Positions 25,018 to 32,825 of a stretch of DNA of 64,000 bases are shown piece after piece (position 1 is the stretch's first letter; each line of letters starts with the position of its first letter). The position numbers and the translations under genes were made by a program. Source of the DNA: JBCCGG01 sp039029395 (GTDB lineage Bacteria > Pseudomonadota > Alphaproteobacteria > Kiloniellales > JAKSDN01); the NCBI GenBank assembly GCA_039029395.1, contig JBCCGG010000017.1, positions 48,084 through 112,083 on the forward strand, given 5' to 3'. The notes beneath the pieces are model-generated. The model was not told the DNA's origin. It worked only from the letters and a program-made list of their open reading frames with translations, and did not search any database.

Positions 25018-25286
25018 GCCCTTTCGGCCGAGCTGGCGCCGGACATTTGGGTCAACTGCGTCTGCCCCGGCTACGTGGACACCGACATGGTGCGCCGGGA
25101 CTGGATCGACCAGGCCGAGGACCCGGCAGCGGTGATGCAGAACCAGGTGGTCGACTTCGCGCCCCTCAAGTGCATCGGCCAACCCGAGGAAATCGCCCAG
25201 GCGATTCTGTACCTGGCCTCAGTGCAGGCGGGTTCATTACGGGCGAGGCGCTGACGATCGATGGCGGGGCGGTGGCGAGCCATTAG
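25018..25286 (+). pseudogene. Broken 3' part of an SDR oxidoreductase
   Basis: The sequence encodes the last about 85 residues of a short-chain dehydrogenase: ELAPDIWVNCVCPGYVDTDM, then GQPEEIAQAILYLAS, then in another frame GFITGEALTIDGGAVASH. The N-terminal two thirds (cofactor and catalytic motifs) are missing. The frame breaks near 25228-25232, where one T appears lost from the expected GGTTTCATTACG. It is therefore both truncated and frameshifted. Probably decayed. Confidence 0.82.
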
Positions 25287-25413
25287 GGGGTGATGCGATG
25301 GGGCTTAGGTGTGCGTTCAGTAAAGTTGAAATTTCGTTCTGACAACTATTTTGAAATGAAAACATGTCACTATCGGTTCGAGATTGCACTCCATATGCCC
25401 TTGAGATGTGAAA

Positions 25414-25821
25414 ATGGCCATCAAACGATCAACAAGCTTGCATAGCGGTCTCCAAGGCGTCGGAGTCATTGTCATGTGTCTGGGCGGTATCGCCGCCTCC
25501 GTAATCTGGCCTGGAGAAGAGGTTGCCATCAAGTCGGTACGCGCGGCGCTGGTAGGCCATGCCGTCGGTTACATTTTGGCAGGGATCATTGGTGGCTTCT
25601 GCCTGATCGGCTTCGGTGTACTGATCGGCATCTGCGACGAGATCCGAGGCCGTAGCGAATTAGCCCAAGGCAACCAAAATGCGTTTGGCGGGACAGTAGG
25701 GTCCGACGAACTCTCCAAACAGATCAAGGACTATCGCCTAGACAACCGCCTAAGTTCGGAGGCCGAAGCCATCCACCAGCTGATAGAGCTCGGGCTAGAG
25801 GCAGCGAAGCGAACTAAGTAG
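25414..25821 (+). CDS. Hypothetical membrane protein with C-terminal helical tail
   Basis: 135 aa. Two hydrophobic segments (about 15-33 and 50-75) are followed by a polar helical tail (SDELSKQIKDYRLDNRLSSE). ATG 25414 is preferred over GTG 25408. It lies between a pseudogene and a large palindrome in an accessory patch with lower GC. The C-terminal segment with EAIHQLIELGLE resembles short ribbon-helix-helix-type tails, but that is only a resemblance. Function unknown. Confidence 0.55.
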   Translation: MAIKRSTSLHSGLQGVGVIVMCLGGIAASVIWPGEEVAIKSVRAALVGHAVGYILAGIIGGFCLIGFGVLIGICDEIRGRSELAQGNQNAFGGTVGSDELSKQIKDYRLDNRLSSEAEAIHQLIELGLEAAKRTK

Positions 25822-25953
25822 AAACCCTTTACAATACCAGCCAATTTCATCGACCCACGATGAAAGGACTCTGTTTTCTCAAATTATCCGTTTCACCTCA
25901 AAGACTTTGACCCAGCCTTTGCCAATTTCGCATCAACCGCCGGTACTGCCCTT

Positions 25954-26081
25954 TCTTCCATGATCGCCAAGCCGCATGAGGCGGTCTCCAGGTCAAGGAT
26001 CTGCGACCAGCGGAGCTGGCGCCCCTCCCGGGGCGTCCTTGACCTGGAGACCACCTCATGCACACCGCTCATCATGGAAGA
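25954..26081. repeat. 128-bp cruciform-like palindrome with two inner hairpins
   Basis: Outer arms 25954-25964 and 26071-26081 pair over 11 bp. After 9-nt unpaired stretches on each side, arms 25974-25999 and 26036-26061 pair over 26 bp with a single mismatch (a G-U wobble in a minus-strand RNA). The 36-nt apex holds two further perfect hairpins: CCAGC-GGA-GCTGG (26007-26019) and CGCCCC-TCCC-GGGGCG (26020-26035). The whole is a branched structure in the 325-bp gap between a membrane protein gene and a DHFR-like gene. It could be a structured RNA, a MITE-like element or a recombination site. Confidence 0.8.
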
Positions 26082-26146
26082 CAGGCGATTTATGGCAGAG
26101 ACGCCTCATGAACTTAGGAAACGTGGCTCGAGACCCCAAACGCCCC

Positions 26147-26752
26147 TCACCCCGCGCCGCCGGGCCGATAGATGCCCATCAAAACGCCGTTCTCCGTCGC
26201 CGCCGATCTCACCAGCCTCAGCCCGCCCAAGCCCGGGCTCTCCTCAAAGAGCCGCTTGCCGGCGCCGACGACGACCGGGAAGGTCCACAGGCGAAACTCA
26301 TCGATGAGACCCTCTTTCAACAGGGTTTGGATCAGCTGCCAGCTGCCGTGAACCTGCAGCAAGGGACCGTCCTGGGCCTTGAGCGCCGCCACCCCGGCGG
26401 CGATGTCCCCCGCGATCCGCACCGAGTTGTTCCACTCGAGCACCTTCAGGCTGTTCGTCGCGACGTACTTCCGCGCCCGGTTCAACAGGGCGGCCTCGCC
26501 GTCCTGATCGCCGGCTTGGGAGAAATGCCGGGCAAAGGTCTCGTAGGTCTTGCGGCCCAGCAACAGGTCGTAGGGCGCGGCCATGGCCTCTTGCTTGACC
26601 TGGGCCATCACCTCCTCCCAATAGGGCCCGGCCCAGCCGCCGTGCTGGAAGCCGCCAGAGAGGTCTTCCTCCGGCTGGGCCGGCGCCTGCATAACGCCGT
26701 CGAGGGTCACGAAGGTCAAGATGGCAAGCTCGCGCCTCGCTGTCGCAGTCAC
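26147..26752 (-). CDS. Dihydrofolate-reductase-like (RibD C-terminal domain) protein
   Basis: 201 aa. Starts with LAILTFVTLDGVMQAP and contains LLLGRKTYETFA, LLQVHGSWQLIQTLLKEGLIDEFRLWTFPVVVGAGKRLFEE, the typical pattern of stand-alone RibD_C/DHFR-fold proteins (YyaP type). They use NADPH but are not the folate-pathway enzyme; the role is usually unknown. The preceding gene is separate by 68 bp. Confidence 0.87.
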   Translation of the reverse strand: MTATARRELAILTFVTLDGVMQAPAQPEEDLSGGFQHGGWAGPYWEEVMAQVKQEAMAAPYDLLLGRKTYETFARHFSQAGDQDGEAALLNRARKYVATNSLKVLEWNNSVRIAGDIAAGVAALKAQDGPLLQVHGSWQLIQTLLKEGLIDEFRLWTFPVVVGAGKRLFEESPGLGGLRLVRSAATENGVLMGIYRPGGAG

Positions 26753-26820
26753 ACAGGGGTCCTTTCCTGATCGGCTCGATGACGGAACGCTCGCTTAGGC
26801 AGGTACCAAAACGGCCAGTC

Positions 26821-27447
26821 TCATTCGGGTTCCCGAAAGCGGTAGGCCTCGTGAGCCCCGTAGTCGATGCCGTGCTTGGTCTTGAGCTCTTCGATGGTGC
26901 GCAAGTCGGCCTCGGAATGGGGGCTCGCTGTCCCACCGTCGGGCAGCGGCTCGAAGCTATGCAGGACGATTTCCTCGAGCAGCTCGGTCAAGCTCATCTT
27001 CTTGTGCGCGGCCAGGTCTTGCAGAACGGCCAGCAATCGCGTTTCCAGTCTGCCGTCAAAGCTGGATCGCTGGATGTCCACCGGCGGTCCGAAGTCTGCC
27101 ATGTGCGTGCCGAAGCTCAGCCGGTATCCGCTGTTGTCGCGCACCGCGAAGTCCCGCATCCCATAGGGCTGGTCGCTGGGCGCCTGCAGGAGGGATTCAT
27201 TTGGCAGGTCGAGGCTCCCGAAGAAGGCGTCCACATCCGACACCACGAAGTAGACCTGCCCGCCCGCCGGATTGGGCGGCCCCTTTGCCACATGGATCGA
27301 GACCTGGTCGAAATTCAGGCCGACGATGGTCTCCATGCGAAAGCCCAAGTCGAAGCCGAGGGTTTCCGTGTAAAACGCGACGGTCTCGTCCAAGTCGTCG
27401 GAGTAGAGCACGGGATGCTGCTGGGCGCAGCGCACGACGTCCTTCAT
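26821..27447 (-). CDS. VOC-family protein with a C-terminal extension
   Basis: 208 aa. The first about 120 residues form a vicinal-oxygen-chelate (glyoxalase-like) domain: HPVLYSDDLDETVAFYTETLGF at the start (excerpted) and RDFAVRDNSGYRLSFG near the end. The last about 80 residues (RLETRLLAVLQDLAAHKKM, then a run of helices) are an unusual extension that looks like a small helical domain. It follows the GATase gene in the leftward run (28-nt gap). Function unknown. Confidence 0.75.
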   Translation of the reverse strand: MKDVVRCAQQHPVLYSDDLDETVAFYTETLGFDLGFRMETIVGLNFDQVSIHVAKGPPNPAGGQVYFVVSDVDAFFGSLDLPNESLLQAPSDQPYGMRDFAVRDNSGYRLSFGTHMADFGPPVDIQRSSFDGRLETRLLAVLQDLAAHKKMSLTELLEEIVLHSFEPLPDGGTASPHSEADLRTIEELKTKHGIDYGAHEAYRFREPE

Positions 27448-27475
27448 AAGATCGGGTCCCTATCCAAGTCGAGGC

Positions 27476-28192
27476 TTAGGCTTCGCCCACCACCCAGCGA
27501 TCCAGGAATTCCTCCAGCCAGCGGTTGATCTCGGGGTCGTAGCGTTCGGCGTCGGCCAGCTGGCGGTCGCGCGGGTGGGCGCCGGGCTTGGCCAAGGACT
27601 CTTCGGCCTCCGCCATCCAGCGGGTCAGGACCGGCGGCGGGATCTCCGGGTGGAATTGCAGCCCGAAGGCGGTGCCGGTGCGAAAGGCCTGGTGCTCGAA
27701 CTGGTCGCCCGTGGCCAGGCGCGTCGCTGTCGCCGGCACCTGGAAGCCCTCGCCGTGCCATTGGTAGACGTGAAGCGGCTGGTCCAGGAAGCCGTGGTCC
27801 TGGGCCTCGGCGGTCGGCGCCACCTGATGGTAGCCGATCTCGTGCAGGCCCTCCGGATGCGGCCCGACCGGCGCGCCCAGGCTGCGCGCTAGGAGCTGGC
27901 CGCCCAAGCAGAAGCCGAGCAAGGGCCGTCCGCCCTCCAGCCAGGCCTCGATCCAGGCCAGCTCGGCCTGCAGGTAGTCGCAGTTCTCATCGACGCTGAG
28001 GTTCTCGGTGCCGCCGTAGATCATGGCGGCGGCGTAGTCGCCGTTGGCCGGCGGCAGGGAATCGCCGCTGCCCGGGCAGCTCCATTCCAGCTCGTAGCCC
28101 TGGCGCGCCAGATAGTCGGAGGCCCGGTCGTCACGCTGACAGACCGGGTGGATGATCAGCAGTATCCGACCCTTGGTCGCGGGCGCCGTCAT
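27476..28192 (-). CDS. Class I glutamine-amidotransferase-like protein
   Basis: 238 aa. The catalytic cysteine is in LLGFCLGGQLLAR, and the His-Glu pair in FGLQFHPEI, the triad of the GMP-synthase-type GATase fold. Such stand-alone proteins (YfeJ/GuaA-like) hydrolyse glutamine or gamma-glutamyl compounds. It overlaps the upstream 4Fe-4S gene by 4 bp, so it is co-translated with it. The actual substrate is not evident. Confidence 0.88.
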   Translation of the reverse strand: MTAPATKGRILLIIHPVCQRDDRASDYLARQGYELEWSCPGSGDSLPPANGDYAAAMIYGGTENLSVDENCDYLQAELAWIEAWLEGGRPLLGFCLGGQLLARSLGAPVGPHPEGLHEIGYHQVAPTAEAQDHGFLDQPLHVYQWHGEGFQVPATATRLATGDQFEHQAFRTGTAFGLQFHPEIPPPVLTRWMAEAEESLAKPGAHPRDRQLADAERYDPEINRWLEEFLDRWVVGEA

Positions 28193-28884
28193 GCCGCCCT
28201 GCCCCGTCGCCGGGCATCCGCGAAGGCGGCCATGTGAAAGGCCGCCTGATCTTCGCCGTAGTGGTGCTCACGGCCGACCGGACAGGCCAGGCGCGCCAGG
28301 CAGCCCCCTTCGAGGCAAATTGCACCCTCGGGGCCCAGGATGTGCGCGGCGCAGGCCGCCACGTCGTAGCCCTGTGCGCTAAAGGCGCCGACCGGGCAGG
28401 TGCTGAGGCAGGGCTTATCTACGCAGCTATCGCAAGGCCGGGGCGCCTCCTGGCGCGGCGGCAGCGCGAGCCGTTCGGCGAAGGCAAGCGCGCCCCGGTA
28501 GGCGTGCCACAGGCCGTGCTGCGGATGGATCAGCATGCCGAGCGCCGATTCCGCGACCGGCTCGGCCCGCTTGGCCCAGGCGACGAAGGGGTGATAGGGC
28601 GGCCCGCCGAAGGGAAAGAGCGCGCCAGCGCCGAGCCTGCACGCCAGGGCGCCGACCACCCGGGCGCTCCAGCGGTCGAGGCTGTCGGCATTGCCGTCGC
28701 CATATTCGGGCGAGCGGCTGAAGCGAGGCCAAAAGCTGCCGCCGATGGCGCCCAGCAGCACCAAGGTGCCGGCAGGCCGGCCGTCGTCCAGGGCCGGCAC
28801 CCGGTCGGCGGGCTCTGGGTGAAAGGCGCCGCGCAGCAGCAGACCGCTGGCCGGCAGAAGGGCTTCGATGTCGCTCAAGCTCAT
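28189..28884 (-). CDS. 4Fe-4S-type ferredoxin-like protein (QueG C-terminal-like)
   Basis: 231 aa. A cysteine cluster CDSCVDKPCLSTCPVGAF binds one 4Fe-4S centre; more cysteines follow (CAAHILGPEGAICLEGGCLARLACPVGREHHYG). The layout resembles the ferredoxin part of epoxyqueuosine reductase but the cobalamin part is absent, so queG is not claimed. First gene of the run with the GATase and VOC genes; a soluble redox protein. Confidence 0.75.
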   Translation of the reverse strand: MSLSDIEALLPASGLLLRGAFHPEPADRVPALDDGRPAGTLVLLGAIGGSFWPRFSRSPEYGDGNADSLDRWSARVVGALACRLGAGALFPFGGPPYHPFVAWAKRAEPVAESALGMLIHPQHGLWHAYRGALAFAERLALPPRQEAPRPCDSCVDKPCLSTCPVGAFSAQGYDVAACAAHILGPEGAICLEGGCLARLACPVGREHHYGEDQAAFHMAAFADARRRGRAA

Positions 28885-29137
28885 GGGTCTAGCGGCTTAG
28901 CGCACCTTCCCGATCCCGTCCAGAACGTTTTGACGGACCACGGGTAAGGTTAATCCAGTAGGGCATCGAAGTGGATTACTCCGGCCAGAAATGTAGAATC
29001 TAAGTACATATTCCGGATTTCAGCTAATAGATCGGGTTTATTTTGACGATTCTATTACCTTTCAAGTATACGCCGTTAAAGTCTTCTTAAGAACTTTCGG
29101 CTCTTATGGTTGTCAAAGGATGAGGAGGCCGCGAGCC

Positions 29138-29332
29138 ATGGGGTTCCTGTCGAAGATCAAAAGGCTGCAGACCGAGGAGACCGGCGCCACGGTCATCGAG
29201 TATGCCTTTATCGCCGGACTGGTCGGATTGGCCGCTTTCGGCGCAATTAGCAACTTGGGCGATTCCGACGAGGCGATGTTCGATCACGTTTCTAGCAACT
29301 TCACGCAGAGCGTTGACGGAAGCCTACAGTAA
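29138..29332 (+). CDS. Flp-family type IVb pilin
   Basis: 64 aa. After a short basic leader, the prepilin-type motif ETGATVIEYAFIAGLVGLAAFG has the Glu/Tyr pair (EY) typical of Flp/Fap pilins that a TadV/CpaA peptidase processes and the Tad system assembles. GAGGAGG precedes the ATG. The upstream AT-rich gap (28885-29137) probably holds its promoter. No tad/cpa assembly genes are in the window. Confidence 0.9.
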   Translation: MGFLSKIKRLQTEETGATVIEYAFIAGLVGLAAFGAISNLGDSDEAMFDHVSSNFTQSVDGSLQ

Positions 29333-29478
29333 TCTGATTTTACAAGTAAAAACGTTCCGGATCCAAACCGCACAGATGCCCGTGCGTGGGGTCCGAGTCT
29401 CACGATTGGAGCAAATGCAAAGCGCTCTTAGGCACATCTTAAGAGATTTGCGTTTGTATTGCTTTTGTGAGAACGGGA

Positions 29479-29676
29479 ATGTGGAGCATGGGCATCACTT
29501 TGCAAGTAGCAGCCTTCTTTCGGGACGAGACCGGCGCCACGGCAATCGAATATGCCTTGATCGCTGGCCTGGTGTTCCTAGCCATCGCCGGCGCGATCGA
29601 CCGCTTGGCGGATTCGGTTGACACGATGTTCAACTTCGTCTCCAGCAACGTCGACGCCAGCGTCCGAGGCGACTAG
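29479..29676 (+). CDS. Second Flp-family type IVb pilin
   Basis: About 65 aa. ETGATAIEYALIAGLVFLAIAG repeats the Flp signature of the preceding gene, but the rest differs. Start is ATG 29479 or 29488 (or GTG 29467). It is 146 bp after the first pilin gene in the same direction, a likely tandem duplication with divergence. Confidence 0.85.
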   Translation: MWSMGITLQVAAFFRDETGATAIEYALIAGLVFLAIAGAIDRLADSVDTMFNFVSSNVDASVRGD

Positions 29677-29710
29677 GCCACAGCGCGAACCCCGATCCAA
29701 TAAGCCAGCT

Positions 29711-30754
29711 TCAGGAGTCTAGCGGTACGCTCCAGGTGTGGCCATTGCGCAGCAGCGCGGCCAGATCATCCCGCTCGGAGCGCGAACGCTGCGTCTCCGG
29801 CCGCGCCGCCTTGGCGCTGACCTCCAGGGCCTCCTCCGGATTGCAATAGAGCACGCCCAGCGCGACCGGAAACGCCGGTGGCTCAAGGCCGGCCAGCAAG
29901 GTCGCCAGGGTCCGGTCTGTCTGGTCGTGCACCAGACAATCCTCCGGACCGAATTGGCCTTCGGACAAGTCGATCACCTCGAGTTCGAGGGTCCCCGGCT
30001 TGATTCTGAGACCCTTGCCGTTGTCCTTGCCGAAGGTCAGGGGTTGGCCGTGCACCACGTGGATCTGGGCGTCAGGTGCGCGCACCTTATCGGTGACCTG
30101 GGCGAAGGCCTTGTCGTTGTAGACGATGCAGTTCTGCAGGATCTCCACGAACGAGGTGCCCTGGTGCTTCTGGGCCGCCTCGAGCACGACGGGCAGATGG
30201 GCCTGCAAGGTATCGACCGAGCGGGCTACGAAGCGCGCGCCGGCGCCAAGGGCAAAAAGCGCGGCGGAGACCGGCGTCTCCAAGGAGCCCTCGGGCGTCG
30301 AGGGCGAGCGGGTGCCGATCCGCGATGTCGGCGAGTACTGGCCTTTGGTCAGGCCATAGATCTCGTTGTTAAACAGCAGGAACTGAAGATTCACGTTGCG
30401 CCGCACCAGGTGCAGAACGTGGTTGCCGCCGATCGAGAGCGCGTCGCCGTCGCCGCTCACCACCCAGACGTCAAGCGCCGGGTTGGCCAGCTTGATGCCG
30501 GTCGCGAACGCCGGCGCGCGCCCGTGAATGGTGTGGAAGCCGTAGGTCGCAAGGTAGTAGGGAAAGCGGGCCGCGCAGCCGATGCCGGAGACGAAGACCG
30601 TATTCTCGGGCTTGGCCTCGAGCTTGGCCAAGGTCTTCTGTACCGCCTTTAGAATGGCGTAGTCGCCGCAGCCCGGGCACCAGCGGATCTCCTGATCCGA
30701 GGCATAGTCCTTGGCGGCGAGGGTCGTGGCGGGCGGCGGAGATGCGACGTTCAT
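29711..30754 (-). CDS. korB: 2-oxoacid:ferredoxin oxidoreductase, beta subunit
   Basis: 347 aa. Thiamine-diphosphate binding is marked by SGDGDALSIGGNHVLHLVRR with GDG...N, and iron-sulfur cysteines by WCPGCGDYAILKAV and GIGCAARFPYY. With the alpha subunit it makes acyl-CoA, CO2 and reduced ferredoxin from a 2-oxoacid; 2-oxoglutarate is the best guess given the KorAB-type organisation. Its start overlaps the alpha stop by 4 bp. Confidence 0.9.
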   Translation of the reverse strand: MNVASPPPATTLAAKDYASDQEIRWCPGCGDYAILKAVQKTLAKLEAKPENTVFVSGIGCAARFPYYLATYGFHTIHGRAPAFATGIKLANPALDVWVVSGDGDALSIGGNHVLHLVRRNVNLQFLLFNNEIYGLTKGQYSPTSRIGTRSPSTPEGSLETPVSAALFALGAGARFVARSVDTLQAHLPVVLEAAQKHQGTSFVEILQNCIVYNDKAFAQVTDKVRAPDAQIHVVHGQPLTFGKDNGKGLRIKPGTLELEVIDLSEGQFGPEDCLVHDQTDRTLATLLAGLEPPAFPVALGVLYCNPEEALEVSAKAARPETQRSRSERDDLAALLRNGHTWSVPLDS

Positions 30755-32643
30755 GCGGCTTCACCAGAGTTCTGGGGCGGTGTCAGGCGGCTTTCGATCG
30801 CCTCTTCAATCTCGGCGATCTTGAACGGTCGGCCGGCGACCTTGCTGAGCCCCTCGGCCGGCACCAGGTAGGTGCTGCGCAGCACGGTGACCAGCTGGCC
30901 ACTGTTCATCTCGGGCACCAGGATGCGGTCGTAGCGGCCCAGAAGCTCGCCCAGGTTGGCCGGAAACGGCGAAAGGTGGCGCAGGTGGATGTGGGCCACC
31001 GGCACGCCTTTTTCATTGAGATTGCTGACCGCCCGGCTGATCGGCCCGAATGTCGAGCCCCAACCGACCACCGCAAGCGGTCCCCGCTCGGGGCCCAAGG
31101 TGACCTCCTGGTCGGGAATGTCCTTGGCGATACCGGCAATCTTGGCGGCACGCAGCTCGGTCATGCGCTGGTGGTTGGCCGGATCGTAGGATACGTGGCC
31201 CGAGCCGTCGGCCTTTTCGAGCCCGCCGATGCGATGCTCCAGGCCGGGCATCCCGGGCACCGCCCAAGGCCGGGCCAAGGTCTCGGCATCGCGCCGGTAG
31301 GGCGCGAAGTCGGCCGCCTCGGGGGGCTCGTTCACCTCGATCGGCGCCAGATCGTCGACGTCCGGCAGGCGCCAAGGCTCGGAGGCATTGGCGATGTAGC
31401 CATCGGACAGCAGGATCACCGGGGTCATGTACTTGACCGCCAGGCGCACCGCCGCGATCGCCGCGAGGTAGCAGTCGCCCGGCGAGCTGGCCGCCAGCAC
31501 CACCAGGGGACTGTCGGCGTTGCGCCCATAGAGCGCCTGAAAGAGGTCGGACTGCTCGGTCTTGGTGGGCATGCCGGTCGATGGCCCGGCGCGTTGGGAG
31601 TTGATCACCACGAGCGGCAGCTCGACGGCGACGGCGAGTCCAAGCGCCTCGCCCTTGAGCGCGATGCCCGGGCCCGAGCTCGAGGTGACGCCGAGCGCGC
31701 CGGCATAAGACGCGCCGATCGCCGCGCAGATCGCCGAGATCTCGTCCTCAGCCTGAAAGGTCGTTGCGCCATACTTGCGGTGCTTGGCCAGATGGTGCAG
31801 CACCTGGGAGGCTGGCGTGATCGGATAGGAGCAGAACATCAGCTCCAGCTCGGCCAGGCGCGCGCCGGTCAATAGCCCAAGGGCGACCGCCTCGCTGCCG
31901 GTAATGTTGCGGTAAAGCCCGGGTTCGATCTCCGCCGGCGGAACCTCCAGGCGGGCGATCTCGTCAGAGATCTCGACCGTCTCGCCATAGGCATGGCCCG
32001 CGTTGAGCGCGGCGACGTTGGCCGCGGCCAGCTCTGGCCGCTCGGCAAACTTCTTCTCGAGCCACTGGATGCTCGGCGCCCGCTCCCGCTCGAACAGCCA
32101 AAAGACCAGGCCCAGCGCCCACATGTTCTTGCAGCGCAGGCCGTCCTTCTTGTTGAGCCCTTGGCTCTTGACCGCCTCCAGGGTCAGCTTGGTCATATCG
32201 ATCGGCAGAACCCGGAAGCCGGCGAGCGAAGCGTCTTCCATGGGGTTGCTCTGGTAGCCGGCCTTGAGGCAAGCCTTCTCGCCGAAAGCGCCGCTATCGA
32301 GGATAAGCAATCCGCCCAGCTTGACGTCCGAGAGGTTGACCTTCAGCGCCGCTGGGTTCATCGCCACCAGGACATCCATGGCGTCGCCCGAGGTCTTGAT
32401 CTCCCGGGCGCCGAAGTTGATCTGGAAGGCGGAGACTCCGAAGGTCGTGCCGGTCGGCGCTCTGATCTCGGCTGGGAAATCAGGAAAGGTCGCTAAGTTA
32501 TTGCCACTTAGAGCAGTTGCCAGTGTGAACTGCCCGCCGGTCAACTGCATCCCGTCGCCAGAATCCCCAGCAAAGCGGACCACGGCCGACTCAATCCGGT
32601 GACGTTTAGACCCGGCGCCGGACAACGCCGTTGAGATATCCAT
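30751..32643 (-). CDS. korA: 2-oxoacid:ferredoxin oxidoreductase, alpha subunit (gamma-alpha fusion)
   Basis: 630 aa. The N-terminal gamma-type domain starts RFAGDSGDGMQLTGGQF; the C-terminal alpha domain holds the pyrimidine-binding region and SSSGPGIALKGEALGLAV. This gamma-alpha fusion is the usual KorA form in aerobic proteobacteria. It runs into korB by a 4-bp overlap and is preceded by a 182-bp AT-rich spacer (32644-32825) that probably holds its promoter. Confidence 0.92.
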   Translation of the reverse strand: MDISTALSGAGSKRHRIESAVVRFAGDSGDGMQLTGGQFTLATALSGNNLATFPDFPAEIRAPTGTTFGVSAFQINFGAREIKTSGDAMDVLVAMNPAALKVNLSDVKLGGLLILDSGAFGEKACLKAGYQSNPMEDASLAGFRVLPIDMTKLTLEAVKSQGLNKKDGLRCKNMWALGLVFWLFERERAPSIQWLEKKFAERPELAAANVAALNAGHAYGETVEISDEIARLEVPPAEIEPGLYRNITGSEAVALGLLTGARLAELELMFCSYPITPASQVLHHLAKHRKYGATTFQAEDEISAICAAIGASYAGALGVTSSSGPGIALKGEALGLAVAVELPLVVINSQRAGPSTGMPTKTEQSDLFQALYGRNADSPLVVLAASSPGDCYLAAIAAVRLAVKYMTPVILLSDGYIANASEPWRLPDVDDLAPIEVNEPPEAADFAPYRRDAETLARPWAVPGMPGLEHRIGGLEKADGSGHVSYDPANHQRMTELRAAKIAGIAKDIPDQEVTLGPERGPLAVVGWGSTFGPISRAVSNLNEKGVPVAHIHLRHLSPFPANLGELLGRYDRILVPEMNSGQLVTVLRSTYLVPAEGLSKVAGRPFKIAEIEEAIESRLTPPQNSGEAA

Positions 32644-32825
32644 CGATAACTTTCCTCGAGGCTGCGGCCGAAACGACTCGTCCTGTCAGTGCTGCGCTGC
32701 AAAAAGATATGGCACCTTAGCTGACGCTTGTCACCCTTCTGTGGATAATATAACACAAATAAACTTGAGAAATTAAAATATTTCTCCCTATTTTTTGTGT
32801 GGAAATTGACACTATCAGGTGCATC

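Noticed and set aside
28189..28884. Epoxyqueuosine reductase queG
   Set aside because: Only the iron-sulfur part is similar; the cobalamin-binding part and usual length (about 350 aa) are missing.
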